A DNA stretch of 35,263 nucleotides, from NCBI GenBank assembly GCA_000436535.1, contig FR886280.1, forward strand, positions 36,519-71,781. The letters are read 5' to 3'. Positions 17,659 through 26,010 of this stretch are shown here, one piece after another. The position numbers and the translations under genes are program-made. Positions within the stretch are counted from its first letter, which is position 1. Each line of letters opens with the position of its first letter. Source of the stretch: Eubacterium sp. CAG:252 (lineage in GTDB: Bacteria > Bacillota > Clostridia > Lachnospirales > Lachnospiraceae). The notes under the pieces are model-generated. The model was given only the letters and a program-made list of their open reading frames with translations. It was not told the DNA's origin and did not search any database.

Positions 17659-18651
17659 TTACCATACCAAAAGAATGCTTCCCCAGCTTAATCCTGCACC
17701 GAAGCCGGCAAGTACAAGCTTTTCTTCCTGTTTTAAGCTTCCATTTCTGTTTAACTCATCAAGCAGAATCGGAATGCTTGCTGATGATGTATTTCCATAT
17801 TCATTCAGATTGACTGGAAACTTATCTTTATCAGCCTTAAGCCTTTTCGCTACGCTCTCTATAATACGTACATTAGCCTGATGCAGTATGAACTTATCAA
17901 CATCATTAACATCCATATTATTATTATGTAAAAGTGTTTCTATGGCTGTAGGAACACTCTTTACGGCGAATTTAAACACTTCCTGTCCATCCATATGTAT
18001 AAATATATCTGTACTGCATGAATCAGAAAATCTTCTGCCACCTGTTAAAACAGATGCACCTGTTCCATCATTGTAGATATTGCTGTCAATAATCCCTCTT
18101 TCATGACCAACAGATACACCAGTGTCATCTTCCGTGTTGTTGTCAACTGCTTTAAGAACCACTGCGCCAGCACCATCTCCGAAAAGCACACACACACTTC
18201 TGTCTTTCCAGTTAACTATTTCTGACATTTTTTCTGAACCAATAACAAGTGCATATTTATACGAACCTGCCTTTAACATTGAAGCTGCAATATCCAGGGC
18301 TGTAATAAAACCTGAACATGCTGCACTTACATCAAAACACATAGCATTTACTGCTTTAAGCTTTGCCTGTACAAGTGATGCCTGATTAGGAAAAGCATAA
18401 TCAGGAGTTGACGTTGCAACTATAATAAGACCTATGTTAGAAGCTTCAATATGTGCATCCTCCACTGCATTCCTTGCAGCGTTGTATGCCATATCAGCAT
18501 TATCCATATCTTTTGCTATATGTCTGTTACATATACCAGTTCTTGTCTTTATCCACTCGTCACTCGTATCTACCATTTCTGACAGATTATCGTTAGTCAA
18601 TATATCTGGTGGAACATAGCTTCCTGTTCCTATGATTCTTGTTCTTATCAT
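17659..18651 (-). CDS. fabH: 3-oxoacyl-ACP synthase III FabH
   Basis: Starts fatty acid synthesis by condensing acetyl-CoA (or branched acyl-CoA) with malonyl-ACP. It has 330 residues, Cys112 in DVSAACSGF, His in ILHQANVRI and Asn in EYGNTSSAS, giving the Cys-His-Asn triad. First gene of the operon, so its promoter region carries the operon control sites. No fabT-type gene stands upstream as it does in streptococci. Confidence 0.97.
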   Translation of the reverse strand: MIRTRIIGTGSYVPPDILTNDNLSEMVDTSDEWIKTRTGICNRHIAKDMDNADMAYNAARNAVEDAHIEASNIGLIIVATSTPDYAFPNQASLVQAKLKAVNAMCFDVSAACSGFITALDIAASMLKAGSYKYALVIGSEKMSEIVNWKDRSVCVLFGDGAGAVVLKAVDNNTEDDTGVSVGHERGIIDSNIYNDGTGASVLTGGRRFSDSCSTDIFIHMDGQEVFKFAVKSVPTAIETLLHNNNMDVNDVDKFILHQANVRIIESVAKRLKADKDKFPVNLNEYGNTSSASIPILLDELNRNGSLKQEEKLVLAGFGAGLSWGSILLVW

Positions 18652-18700
18652 ACTTTTTTGTCCTTATTTATTTGACTTACTAACTGTTTGATTATCTTAC

Positions 18701-18713
18701 TTTGATTTTCAAA
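18701..18713. promoter_or_regulatory. FabT-type operator, downstream site
   Basis: TTTGATTTTCAAA on the plus strand, between the -10 and the fabH start codon. It matches the FabT palindrome form TTTGAnnnTCAAA known for MarR-family control of fatty acid operons in streptococci and related Firmicutes. A protein here would block the start of transcription. Confidence 0.65.
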
Positions 18714-18720
18714 CATTATT

Positions 18721-18750
18721 TTTATACTACAAGACTTATGTGTTTGTCAA
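18721..18750 (-). promoter_or_regulatory. Sigma-A promoter of the fab-acc operon
   Basis: On the minus strand: perfect -35 TTGACA (18745-18750), an 18-bp spacer, and -10 TATAAA (18721-18726). It lies about 70 bp upstream of the fabH start codon, between two FabT-like palindromes. Confidence 0.8.
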
Positions 18751-18756
18751 GGTTAT

Positions 18757-18769
18757 TTTGATATTCAAA
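18757..18769. promoter_or_regulatory. FabT-type operator, upstream site
   Basis: TTTGATATTCAAA, a perfect dyad of TTTGA and TCAAA arms, 7 bp upstream of the -35. Together with the site at 18701 it brackets the promoter, with centres 56 bp apart (about five helical turns), a spacing that could allow cooperative or looped binding. Confidence 0.7.
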
Positions 18770-18801
18770 TTATTAAAATATACTAAAATAATATAAGACA
18801 A

Positions 18802-18843
18802 TAAAAAAAGACCTGAAACAGATTATTACATCTGCTTCAGATC
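18802..18843 (-). terminator. Terminator whose loop contains the stop codon of the AlkD-like gene
   Basis: On the minus strand GATCTGAAGCAGA pairs with TCTGTTTCAGGTC (G-U pairs included), and TTTTTTTAT follows. The gene's stop codon falls in the loop, so the upstream arm is coding sequence. Confidence 0.85.
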
Positions 18844-19626
18844 CTTTTTAACTTTTAATTTAACTTCTTTATCCGGCGTGAGCGATTCACATATCTTGCG
18901 TACCGCCTTCTGATATGACAGCTTATCTAACTTTAAGCAGTCGGTATCTGTAAGATATTCCCACGTTCTTTTTGGAAATGTAACAAAACATTCTGCAAGA
19001 AGCCAGCCTGCTGCCATCTGTGTATAATATCCATAGGTTGAAAAATCCCTGTTTACGAGTGAAAATATATCGTCAAGATATAAACCATTATCACAATTTC
19101 TTTCATCTGTGCTTTCTATATCTTTAACAGTAACCTTTTTCATTCTCGGTCTTTTCATACCATGCATATCGACCTTTAAGTAGTGGTCCAACAGCATTAT
19201 AAGACCTACTCTTGCCCTGTATTCATCACGCGATTCTATACATTCCTTTATGTATGGCAGAAACTCGTCCCGAAACATATCCATAACCCTGAATTCTACA
19301 CAAAAGCTGTCATTTACAGCCCAGTTGTTCACAAGAGGAACGAATGCATTGAAGTCTTTTAAAGCCTTCTTAAAGTCTTTCTCCTTCGCTGTTCCCATTC
19401 CTATTATGTAGCTTCTAAGCAGCGTTTCTTCCTGATAAATATCCGGTTCACTAAGCAGCTGCCGGAAATCCTTATTCTCTTTTATAAGCTGTTTTGCATA
19501 TTGCTTTAATACCGGCTGTCTTATTCCTATTATATTATCGCAGCCAGGAATAAGTGAGGATGTAAATGCTGCATATTCTCCTTTATCAGTCATCCCCAGA
19601 AGTTCATTTCTTATATATTCCAGCAT
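18826..19626 (-). CDS. DNA alkylation repair protein, AlkD-like
   Basis: HEAT-like helical repeat protein of the DNA alkylation repair family, which removes bulky or positively charged alkylated bases without base flipping (family knowledge). It has 266 residues, with GIRQPVLKQYAKQL near the start, NNWAVNDSFC (about 107-116), the aromatic stretch YYTQMAAGWLLAE and CLKLDKLSYQKAVRKI near the end. The family's active-site Trp and Asp types are present, but I cannot align them exactly. Its ATG overlaps the glyA stop by one base, so it is translated with glyA. Confidence 0.85.
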   Translation of the reverse strand: MLEYIRNELLGMTDKGEYAAFTSSLIPGCDNIIGIRQPVLKQYAKQLIKENKDFRQLLSEPDIYQEETLLRSYIIGMGTAKEKDFKKALKDFNAFVPLVNNWAVNDSFCVEFRVMDMFRDEFLPYIKECIESRDEYRARVGLIMLLDHYLKVDMHGMKRPRMKKVTVKDIESTDERNCDNGLYLDDIFSLVNRDFSTYGYYTQMAAGWLLAECFVTFPKRTWEYLTDTDCLKLDKLSYQKAVRKICESLTPDKEVKLKVKKDLKQM

Positions 19627-20867
19627 TATTCATAAAGAGGATACTTGTCTGTAAGTTCCTTAACCATAGCCATAGCCTTAGCCTGATTAGCATCAACATC
19701 ATCAACAAGTAAAGCAATAGCTTCTGCTACTACATCCATATCTGCTGTGTTGAAGCCTCTTGTTGTAACTGCTGCTGTTCCAAGTCTGATACCACTTGTT
19801 ACGAATGGTGAAGCTGGATCGTTAGGGATAGTGTTCTTGTTACATGTAATATTAGCTGCATCAAGAAGCTTTTCTACTTCCTTACCAGTCTTATTCTTGC
19901 TTAAAAGATTAACAAGCATAAGGTGATTATCTGTACCACCAGATACGATATCAAAGCCTCTGTTCATAAGTCCTGTACAAAGAGCCTGTGCATTGTCAAC
20001 AATGTTCTTAGCATAAGTCTTAAAGCTTGGATCAAGTGCTTCCTTTAAGCATACTGCCTTACCAGCAATAACATGCATAAGTGGACCGCCCTGGATTCCT
20101 GGGAATACAGCCTTGTTAAACTTAAACTTTTCAGCAGCTTCTGCTGATGAAAGGATCATACCACCTCTTGGTCCTCTTAATGTCTTATGAGTTGTAGTTG
20201 TAACTACATCAGCATAAGGGATAGGGCTTGGATGCTCTCCACCTGCTACAAGACCAGCAATATGAGCCATATCTACCATAAGATAAGCACCAACTTCGTC
20301 AGCTATCTCTCTGAACTTCTTAAAATCAATAACTCTTGCATATGCAGATGCACCTGCAATGATCATCTTTGGCTTACATTCCTTAGCTATTCTTAATACT
20401 TCATCATAATCTATAAAGCCTTCGGCTGTAACACCATAAGGAACTATATTAAAATATTTACCAGAGATATTAACTGGTGAACCATGTGAAAGGTGTCCAC
20501 CACAGTCAAGGCTCATACCCATAACAGTGTCACCTGGTTCTACCATAGCAAAGAATGCTGCAAGGTTAGCCTGTGCACCTGAATGTGGCTGAACATTGGC
20601 ATATTCACAACCAAATAACTTCTTAGCTCTCTCAATTGCAAGTGTTTCAACAACATCTACATATTCGCAGCCACCATAATATCTCTTTCCAGGATATCCT
20701 TCTGCATACTTGTTAGTAAGAGGGCTTCCCATAGCTGCCATAACAGCTTTACTTACAAGGTTCTCAGAAGCTATTAATTCAATATGGCTTCTCTGTCTTG
20801 CTAATTCATCATCCATAGCTTTAGCTAATTCTGGATCATAGTTCAATACTTCATCAAATGAATACAT
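19626..20867 (-). CDS. glyA: Serine hydroxymethyltransferase GlyA
   Basis: PLP enzyme that converts serine and tetrahydrofolate to glycine and methylene-THF, a main one-carbon source. It has 413 residues; the PLP lysine is Lys228 in TTTTHKTLRGPRGG. SENLVSKAV (34-42), EGYPGKRYYGG and MVDMAHIAGLVAGG are typical. GGAGG stands 7 nt before ATG. It is first in a two-gene unit with the repair gene. Its upstream region carries a good promoter and two dyads. Confidence 0.97.
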   Translation of the reverse strand: MYSFDEVLNYDPELAKAMDDELARQRSHIELIASENLVSKAVMAAMGSPLTNKYAEGYPGKRYYGGCEYVDVVETLAIERAKKLFGCEYANVQPHSGAQANLAAFFAMVEPGDTVMGMSLDCGGHLSHGSPVNISGKYFNIVPYGVTAEGFIDYDEVLRIAKECKPKMIIAGASAYARVIDFKKFREIADEVGAYLMVDMAHIAGLVAGGEHPSPIPYADVVTTTTHKTLRGPRGGMILSSAEAAEKFKFNKAVFPGIQGGPLMHVIAGKAVCLKEALDPSFKTYAKNIVDNAQALCTGLMNRGFDIVSGGTDNHLMLVNLLSKNKTGKEVEKLLDAANITCNKNTIPNDPASPFVTSGIRLGTAAVTTRGFNTADMDVVAEAIALLVDDVDANQAKAMAMVKELTDKYPLYE

Positions 20868-20889
20868 ATTACAACCTCCATTTTCTATA

Positions 20890-20905
20890 GTTGTAGTTAT
20901 ACAAC
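20890..20905. promoter_or_regulatory. Dyad in the glyA leader
   Basis: GTTGTA-4 nt-TACAAC, six-base perfect arms, lying between the predicted -10 and the glyA ribosome binding site. Position fits a repressor site or a small leader hairpin. The binding protein is unknown. Confidence 0.4.
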
Positions 20906-20916
20906 CTGTATAGATA

Positions 20917-20946
20917 TTAATTTTATAGATTATTTAGCAATAAGTC
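20917..20946 (-). promoter_or_regulatory. Predicted glyA promoter
   Basis: Minus strand: -35 TTGACT, 17-bp spacer, -10 TAAAAT, about 50-80 bp upstream of the glyA start codon. Placed directly downstream of an 18-bp palindrome. Confidence 0.65.
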
Positions 20947-20964
20947 AATGTATAATTATACATT
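20947..20964. promoter_or_regulatory. 18-bp perfect palindrome upstream of the glyA promoter
   Basis: AATGTATAATTATACATT reads the same on both strands and ends right at the predicted -35 box. TTGTACAA, a second short palindrome, adjoins it. Candidate operator for a dimeric regulator of one-carbon or serine metabolism; no factor can be named. Confidence 0.5.
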
Positions 20965-20998
20965 TGTACAATAATTAAGTTATTTAATACTATCTTCA

Positions 20999-22078
20999 TT
21001 AGAATATCCGCCTTAGAAAGTTATATAAGCCATTATTCCATACACCTGCCTCGTGTCCGCCGTGTCTGTAATAGAATATATGGTCAATTGAATGTTCTGT
21101 CATATATCTTGAATAATTCTCTGATGATACCCTGCAATATGGATCTTCATCACCTGTTACTATAAGTGTAAGAAGTGGTGCTTCCCCGCCTTCCTTAACA
21201 AGCTCAGGAAGAAGATATCCCCTGTTGCCATATAATGTTTCACCGCTTCCTGTATTAACAACTCCTCCAACAGGCTCAAATGCACCTACATACCCAAATA
21301 TATCAGGGTGTGCAAAGCATAAATAAAGAGCTTCCCGTCCACCTAATGAATATCCCGCAATTCCTGTGTATTCCCTGCCTATCTTAGTTGAATAATGCGA
21401 ATTAATATATGGAATAAGAGCATTAATCACATCATTTTCACAGGCATCATATCTTGCAGTTAAATCTGAAAATCCATAATCAGATTCCTGCTTTCCGTCA
21501 ACATCCGTAAATACAGTAAAGCTTACTAATATCATATCGTTGCGGTTGTATTCATACACAATATTCTGTGCTGTTGGTCTTGCACCAAGAACCCTGTAAT
21601 CTTCATATGTTCCACTCATTCCGTGAAGAAGATATACTACCGGATAGCTTTTACTCTTATCATATCCATATGGAAGATACACATTGGCATTTCTTGTAGC
21701 ATTAGTAGTTGGAGAATAATATTCTATCTTCTCAATCTCACCATAATTGCCGCCAAGATGTTCTGAATTAAACGCTTCTGGTTCTTCATAATTAGTATCA
21801 TTCTTATCATAAGAGAACAACATTACCGGATAATCGTGATTAACTCCAGCTTCGTCTGTTGTACTATTATTTTCATTAACACTGTCACCATTAGTGTTTT
21901 TGTTACCACTACTGCCATTATTATTGTCTACGCTGTTACTACTGCTTACAATGCTTGCATTATTAGAAGCTGTATTCTTACTACTAGTACTATTGCCACA
22001 ACCTGTTAACAACAGGATTGCTGATAATGCAAATGCCATTATAAGTGCCTCTGTTTTTCTAATATTATTTCTTCTCAT
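20999..22078 (-). CDS. Secreted lipoprotein esterase (esterase D/feruloyl-esterase-like)
   Basis: Alpha/beta-hydrolase of the putative esterase family, tethered outside the cell. It has 359 residues. The signal ends at lipobox LTGC (Cys27), followed by a Ser/Asn-rich linker to about residue 75 and the catalytic domain. The nucleophile is Ser244 in GYSLGG and the histidine is His342 in GGHEAGVW; the acid is probably Asp310 or Asp312 in VTGDEDPY. LPYGYDKSKSYPVVYLLHG (135-153) is characteristic. Relatives remove acetyl or feruloyl groups from plant polysaccharides, which would suit a gut fibre degrader; the substrate is inferred. GAGGTGAT stands 6 nt before ATG. Monocistronic. Confidence 0.85.
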   Translation of the reverse strand: MRRNNIRKTEALIMAFALSAILLLTGCGNSTSSKNTASNNASIVSSSNSVDNNNGSSGNKNTNGDSVNENNSTTDEAGVNHDYPVMLFSYDKNDTNYEEPEAFNSEHLGGNYGEIEKIEYYSPTTNATRNANVYLPYGYDKSKSYPVVYLLHGMSGTYEDYRVLGARPTAQNIVYEYNRNDMILVSFTVFTDVDGKQESDYGFSDLTARYDACENDVINALIPYINSHYSTKIGREYTGIAGYSLGGREALYLCFAHPDIFGYVGAFEPVGGVVNTGSGETLYGNRGYLLPELVKEGGEAPLLTLIVTGDEDPYCRVSSENYSRYMTEHSIDHIFYYRHGGHEAGVWNNGLYNFLRRIF

Positions 22079-22174
22079 AATTAATCACCTCATATAATTA
22101 TTAATTAAACCTGATTATTAACTCTACATTTTGATAATAGCATTTAGAGTTAACTTCAAGTCAAGCATAAAATA

Positions 22175-22330
22175 TTCCTATATAAATAAAATATATGAAA
22201 CACCTTCTCGCACTGAGCACTGTCGCTTGCGACAACCTACATCTTCGTACAAGTGTGCATCATCGGCACACAGCACCTTTTATGTATAGGAAATTCTATC
22301 GAAATTCCCTATTACATAAAAAAACAACAG
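22175..22330. repeat. Hairpin-rich intergenic element
   Basis: The 435-bp gap between the esterase and chemotaxis genes holds nested inverted repeats. TTCCTATA (22175-22182) and TATAGGAA (22285-22292) enclose about 100 bp with two compact hairpins: GTCGC-TT-GCGAC (22222-22233) and GTGTGC-atcatcg-GCACAC (about 22253-22271). A TATGTA/TACATA stem follows at about 22281-22318. Base composition in the hairpins is richer in GC than the flanks. The form suggests a dispersed repeat unit or a structured RNA; copy number in the genome is unknown to me. Confidence 0.5.
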
Positions 22331-22366
22331 CTGTCTTTTATAAATAGCGCAGACATAAAATGTCAT
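22280..22366 (-). CDS. Possible 28-residue small ORF
   Basis: AAGGAG stands 5 nt before ATG at 22366. The frame gives 28 residues beginning MTFYVCAIYKR and ending GNFDRISYT. Its 3' half overlaps the stem of the element at 22175-22330, so the ORF and the structure are not independent. The ribosome site is good, but the composition is unremarkable. It may be a fortuitous frame carried by a repeat. Confidence 0.3.
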   Translation of the reverse strand: MTFYVCAIYKRQLLFFYVIGNFDRISYT

Positions 22367-22396
22367 TTGCACTCCTTATAATAAACATACTGTTGT
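22318..22396 (-). terminator. Possible large-loop terminator after the chemotaxis gene
   Basis: On the minus strand ACAACAG (22390-22396) can pair with CTGTTGT (22324-22330), and a run of T follows. The loop is about 60 nt and contains the small hairpin GACATTTTATGTC and the start of the 28-aa frame. The T-run supports termination; the wide loop argues against it. Confidence 0.3.
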
Positions 22397-22513
22397 CTTA
22401 TAAATATTAATAACTCTGCAAAACCATCCTGATTATATTATTAATTACAACTTATAATAATCAACTGCTGGTCTTGCAATACATTGTAATCTGCTTAATC
22501 TCTTACAATCCAT

Positions 22514-23986
22514 TTAGTTATCTACTGAACTCTTTAAGTCCTCTGCAAGAAGATATATGTTATGTAATATACTCTTACAGTTCTTCATGCTTTCAACTGT
22601 TGTGTCAGATACTCTTAAGCCTTCAGTCGAAGCTGCTGCTACCTCTTCTCCTGTTGCTGATAAATGTGAAATATTATCAGAAATAACAGAAGTTGAATCC
22701 AGTATCTTGTTAATGCTCTGCTCTGCAGAATCTATATTGTTCATAAGATTATCAACTGTTTTTCCTACATCCTCAAAAGTCACCCTTGTATTATCAATAA
22801 GTTCATTCTGCTTATTAACTGACTCAACTGATGCTTTTATGCTCTCATTAGCTTTCTTGGTATCTTCATAAAGATTATTGATTATATCTGTTATGCTTGA
22901 AGATGCATTCTTAGTCTGTTCTGAGAGCTGTCTTATCTCTTCTGCTACTACTGCGAAGCCCTTTCCGGCTTCTCCTGCTCTTGCTGCTTCTATTGAAGCA
23001 TTTAATGCAAGAAGATTAGTCTGGCTTGAAATCTCTACGATAGAACCAATAAATCCCTGTACATCATCAACCTTTTCTGTAAGACTGTTAATCACATCTA
23101 CGATTATATCGCTTGCATTATGTACATTCTGTGCCTGTTCCTTAAGTTCAACCACTATAGCCTTACTGTCATTAACAGTCTCATCTGTCCTGTGTGAGGC
23201 CTCAACCATCTCGCTTATCTCTTTTTCGGCAATATCAGTGTTTTCCTGAATCTCTGCGCACATAGCTGCCTGTCTTTGTATGGCTTCTGCTGTGCTTTCT
23301 GTACTTTCTGCTATATCTTTCATTGAACTGTGGCTTATATCTATGCTCTTTTCTAACTCATCAAGCATATCCATAGCCTGTCCGAAATGTCTGGTTATAT
23401 TATCAGCTACAACAACCATCTTCTCGTTATTCTCTTTCTGTATAACTGCTGCTGCCTCTATCTTGTTCATATTCTCTGCAAAAAACTGCTTAAGCAGCTT
23501 TGTTACACTAAGAGATATACATGTAACAATAACCAATACTAATATAGCAAGAACCCTGCTTGCCATAACCACTCCATTATACATATTATAATCCATAATA
23601 AGTCTTATGACATTAGCAGCTATCGCAACGCCATCAGCCCACAATATTAATTTCTCATTAAGATATACCATCGAAGCCATGATCAAAGGAAGTACATATG
23701 TCCATACACCATCAGTTGAATTAAGCAGTATAAGAACAACATATCCAAGTGCCATTGATACCGCAATAGTTAATTCACACACTCTGGTCTTCTTCTTTAG
23801 AATATAAGCAGCTATTGATACAATAATCACCGCAAGTGCCACAACAAACTGTATTAAAATCTTTCCTTTGTTATGTCCGTCACCCACTCCTAATGCTGCC
23901 ATTACTGTCAGCGCAATATAACCAAATACTATGAGGACTGTAAATAAAACAGTCCTGTTTGCCCTTACATACTGATTCTCTGTCAT
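22514..23986 (-). CDS. Methyl-accepting chemotaxis protein with six-TM sensor region
   Basis: Receptor that signals through CheA/CheW. The start MTENQYVRANR is chosen because GGGAG stands 7 nt upstream; the open frame runs back to 24124 without a ribosome site. The first about 190 residues hold about six hydrophobic segments (VLFTVLIVFGYIALTV, then VVALAVIIVSIAAY, ending with VLAILVLVIVTCI), with no large periplasmic domain and no clear HAMP. The cytoplasmic signalling domain follows, with the hairpin tip EISSQTNLLALNASIEAARAGE and AVVAEEIRQLSEQT. The sensor may read the membrane state or a ligand within it (inference). No che or flagellar genes are nearby. Confidence 0.9.
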   Translation of the reverse strand: MTENQYVRANRTVLFTVLIVFGYIALTVMAALGVGDGHNKGKILIQFVVALAVIIVSIAAYILKKKTRVCELTIAVSMALGYVVLILLNSTDGVWTYVLPLIMASMVYLNEKLILWADGVAIAANVIRLIMDYNMYNGVVMASRVLAILVLVIVTCISLSVTKLLKQFFAENMNKIEAAAVIQKENNEKMVVVADNITRHFGQAMDMLDELEKSIDISHSSMKDIAESTESTAEAIQRQAAMCAEIQENTDIAEKEISEMVEASHRTDETVNDSKAIVVELKEQAQNVHNASDIIVDVINSLTEKVDDVQGFIGSIVEISSQTNLLALNASIEAARAGEAGKGFAVVAEEIRQLSEQTKNASSSITDIINNLYEDTKKANESIKASVESVNKQNELIDNTRVTFEDVGKTVDNLMNNIDSAEQSINKILDSTSVISDNISHLSATGEEVAAASTEGLRVSDTTVESMKNCKSILHNIYLLAEDLKSSVDN

Positions 23987-24084
23987 AATTTTTCTCCCGT
24001 TTCTGTTATAGTTTTTGTTATAGTTTTTCCAAAATTTATAAATAAAGTATATACCCATGATTATCCAAATGCAATATTTTTGCT

Positions 24085-24132
24085 GAAAAAAGAGCATTTG
24101 AAAATACCCATTAAATACTTTCAAATGCTCTT
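24085..24132 (-). terminator. Terminator of aspS
   Basis: On the minus strand AGAGCATTTGAAA pairs with TTTCAAATGCTCT (one of the strongest stems in the window) and TTTTT follows. It begins within 10 nt of the aspS stop codon. Confidence 0.92.
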
Positions 24133-24138
24133 AAAATA

Positions 24139-25932
24139 TTATTCCTGTTCTGACTCTGTAATGCTGATAGATAAATCTTCAAGCTGTTTTGCATCTACAA
24201 CATCAGGTGCGTTAGTAAGAAGACATGTTGCATCCTTTACCTTAGGGAAAGCTATAACGTCTCTTATTGAATCTCTCTTAGCCATAAGCATAACAAGTCT
24301 GTCAAGGCCATATGCAAGTCCTGCATGTGGTGGTACTCCATACTTGAATGCATCAAGTAAGAAACCAAACTTCTCATTAGCAACTTCATCTGTAAGACCA
24401 AGTGCCTTAAACATTCTTGACTGTACATCAGCCTGATGGATTCTTACTGAACCACCACCGATTTCTGTACCGTTAAGTACAATATCATAAGCCTTTGCAC
24501 GTACTGAACCTGGGTCTGACTCAAGCTTATCAAGATCCTCATCCATAGGCATAGTAAATGGATGATGCATGGCTACAAATCTCTCTTCTTCATCTGACCA
24601 TTCAAACTGTGGGAACTCTGTTACCCAGAGGAACTTATAATCACTCTTGTCAAGAAGTCCCATCTGTCCTGCAAGCTCAACTCTTAATGCACCGAGTACA
24701 TTCCATACAATCTTGTTTCTGTCAGCTGCAAAAAGTAAAAGATCTCCTGGCTTACCTTCCATAGCCTCAACAAGTGCATTCATCTCATCCTCTGTCATAA
24801 ACTTAGAGAATGAAGACTTAAGTGAACCATCTTCATGGATAGCTATATAGGCAAGACCCTTTGCTCCATAACCCTTAGCAAAATCAACAAGTGCATCTAT
24901 CTTCTTACGAGGCATATTTCCCTGTCCTGTAGCGTTAATACCACGTACAGAACCACCATTCTCAATAGCTCCTGTAAACACGCTGAAGCCACAGTTCTTA
25001 ACTATATCTGTAACATTCTTAAGCTCCATACCGAATCTTAAGTCTGGCTTATCAGAACCAAATCTGTCCATAGCCTCCTGCCATGTCATACGCTGGATAG
25101 GAAGCTTGACATCTACATCTAATACTTCCTTGAATAGATAAGCAAGAAGTCTTTCGTTGACATCAATTACATCATCAACATCAACAAATGATAACTCCAT
25201 ATCTATCTGTGTGAACTCTGGCTGTCTGTCAGCTCTTAAGTCCTCATCCCTGAAGCATCTTGCTATCTGCATATATCTGTCATAGCCAGAACACATAAGC
25301 ATCTGCTTAAAAAGCTGTGGTGACTGTGGAAGTGCATAGAACTTACCTGGATGTATACGGCTAGGTACAAGATAATCTCTTGCTCCCTCCGGAGTTGACT
25401 TAGTAAGCATAGGTGTTTCGATTTCAAGGAAGCCTTCATTAGCAAGAAATGCTCTTGTAAGAGTTGCAACCTTACTTCTCATAATAATATTTGACTGGAT
25501 ATCTGGTCTTCTTAAGTCTAAACATCTATACTTAAGTCTTATATCTTCCTTAGTGTTAATATTTTCCTCAATAGGGAAAGGAGGTGTCTCAGATTCAGAA
25601 AGAATTCTTAAAGACTCTGCTGCTATTTCGATATCACCAGTCTTAAGATTTTCATTAACTGCACCACTTCTTTTTACGACCTTACCAACTACTGCGATTA
25701 CGAATTCATTTCTTAAAGTATATGCCTTATCAAAGCCTTCCTTACCTATGATATTCTCATCAAAAAGTATCTGTAAAATGCCACTTCTGTCCCTTAAATC
25801 AACGAATATAAGTGAACCAAGATTACGTCTTTTAGCCACCCAACCCATAACTGTAACAGTGCTTCCTATATCTGCACCTGACACTTCTGTACATCTGTGT
25901 GTTCTTTTTAAGCCAACCATTGACTCTGCCAT
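24139..25932 (-). CDS. aspS: Aspartyl-tRNA synthetase AspS
   Basis: Class II synthetase that charges tRNA-Asp. It has 597 residues, the long bacterial form: an N-terminal anticodon-binding OB fold (VTVMGWVAKRRNLGSLIFVDLRD), catalytic motif 2 with FRDEDLRADRQPEFTQ, a GAD insertion domain (about 300-420), and motif 3 GLAYGLDRLVML. GAGGT lies 8 nt before ATG. It has its own terminator. Whether it also charges tRNA-Asn depends on gatCAB elsewhere. Confidence 0.98.
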   Translation of the reverse strand: MAESMVGLKRTHRCTEVSGADIGSTVTVMGWVAKRRNLGSLIFVDLRDRSGILQILFDENIIGKEGFDKAYTLRNEFVIAVVGKVVKRSGAVNENLKTGDIEIAAESLRILSESETPPFPIEENINTKEDIRLKYRCLDLRRPDIQSNIIMRSKVATLTRAFLANEGFLEIETPMLTKSTPEGARDYLVPSRIHPGKFYALPQSPQLFKQMLMCSGYDRYMQIARCFRDEDLRADRQPEFTQIDMELSFVDVDDVIDVNERLLAYLFKEVLDVDVKLPIQRMTWQEAMDRFGSDKPDLRFGMELKNVTDIVKNCGFSVFTGAIENGGSVRGINATGQGNMPRKKIDALVDFAKGYGAKGLAYIAIHEDGSLKSSFSKFMTEDEMNALVEAMEGKPGDLLLFAADRNKIVWNVLGALRVELAGQMGLLDKSDYKFLWVTEFPQFEWSDEEERFVAMHHPFTMPMDEDLDKLESDPGSVRAKAYDIVLNGTEIGGGSVRIHQADVQSRMFKALGLTDEVANEKFGFLLDAFKYGVPPHAGLAYGLDRLVMLMAKRDSIRDVIAFPKVKDATCLLTNAPDVVDAKQLEDLSISITESEQE

Positions 25933-26010
25933 CGATAATTACCTCATTCCTGTAAATATTTAATTACTGATAAAATTCAATAAAACAAATTCTACTCAGT
26001 ACTCGCCTGT

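Noticed and set aside
22280..22320. Intrinsic terminator at the TATGTA/TACATA stem
   Set aside because: The U-run lies on the wrong side of this stem on the minus strand, and A, not U, follows on the plus strand.
23987..24124. Extra N-terminal 46 residues for the chemotaxis protein
   Set aside because: The stretch is Tyr/Lys/Asn-rich from AT-rich leader DNA and reaches almost to the aspS terminator; GGGAG supports the start at 23986.
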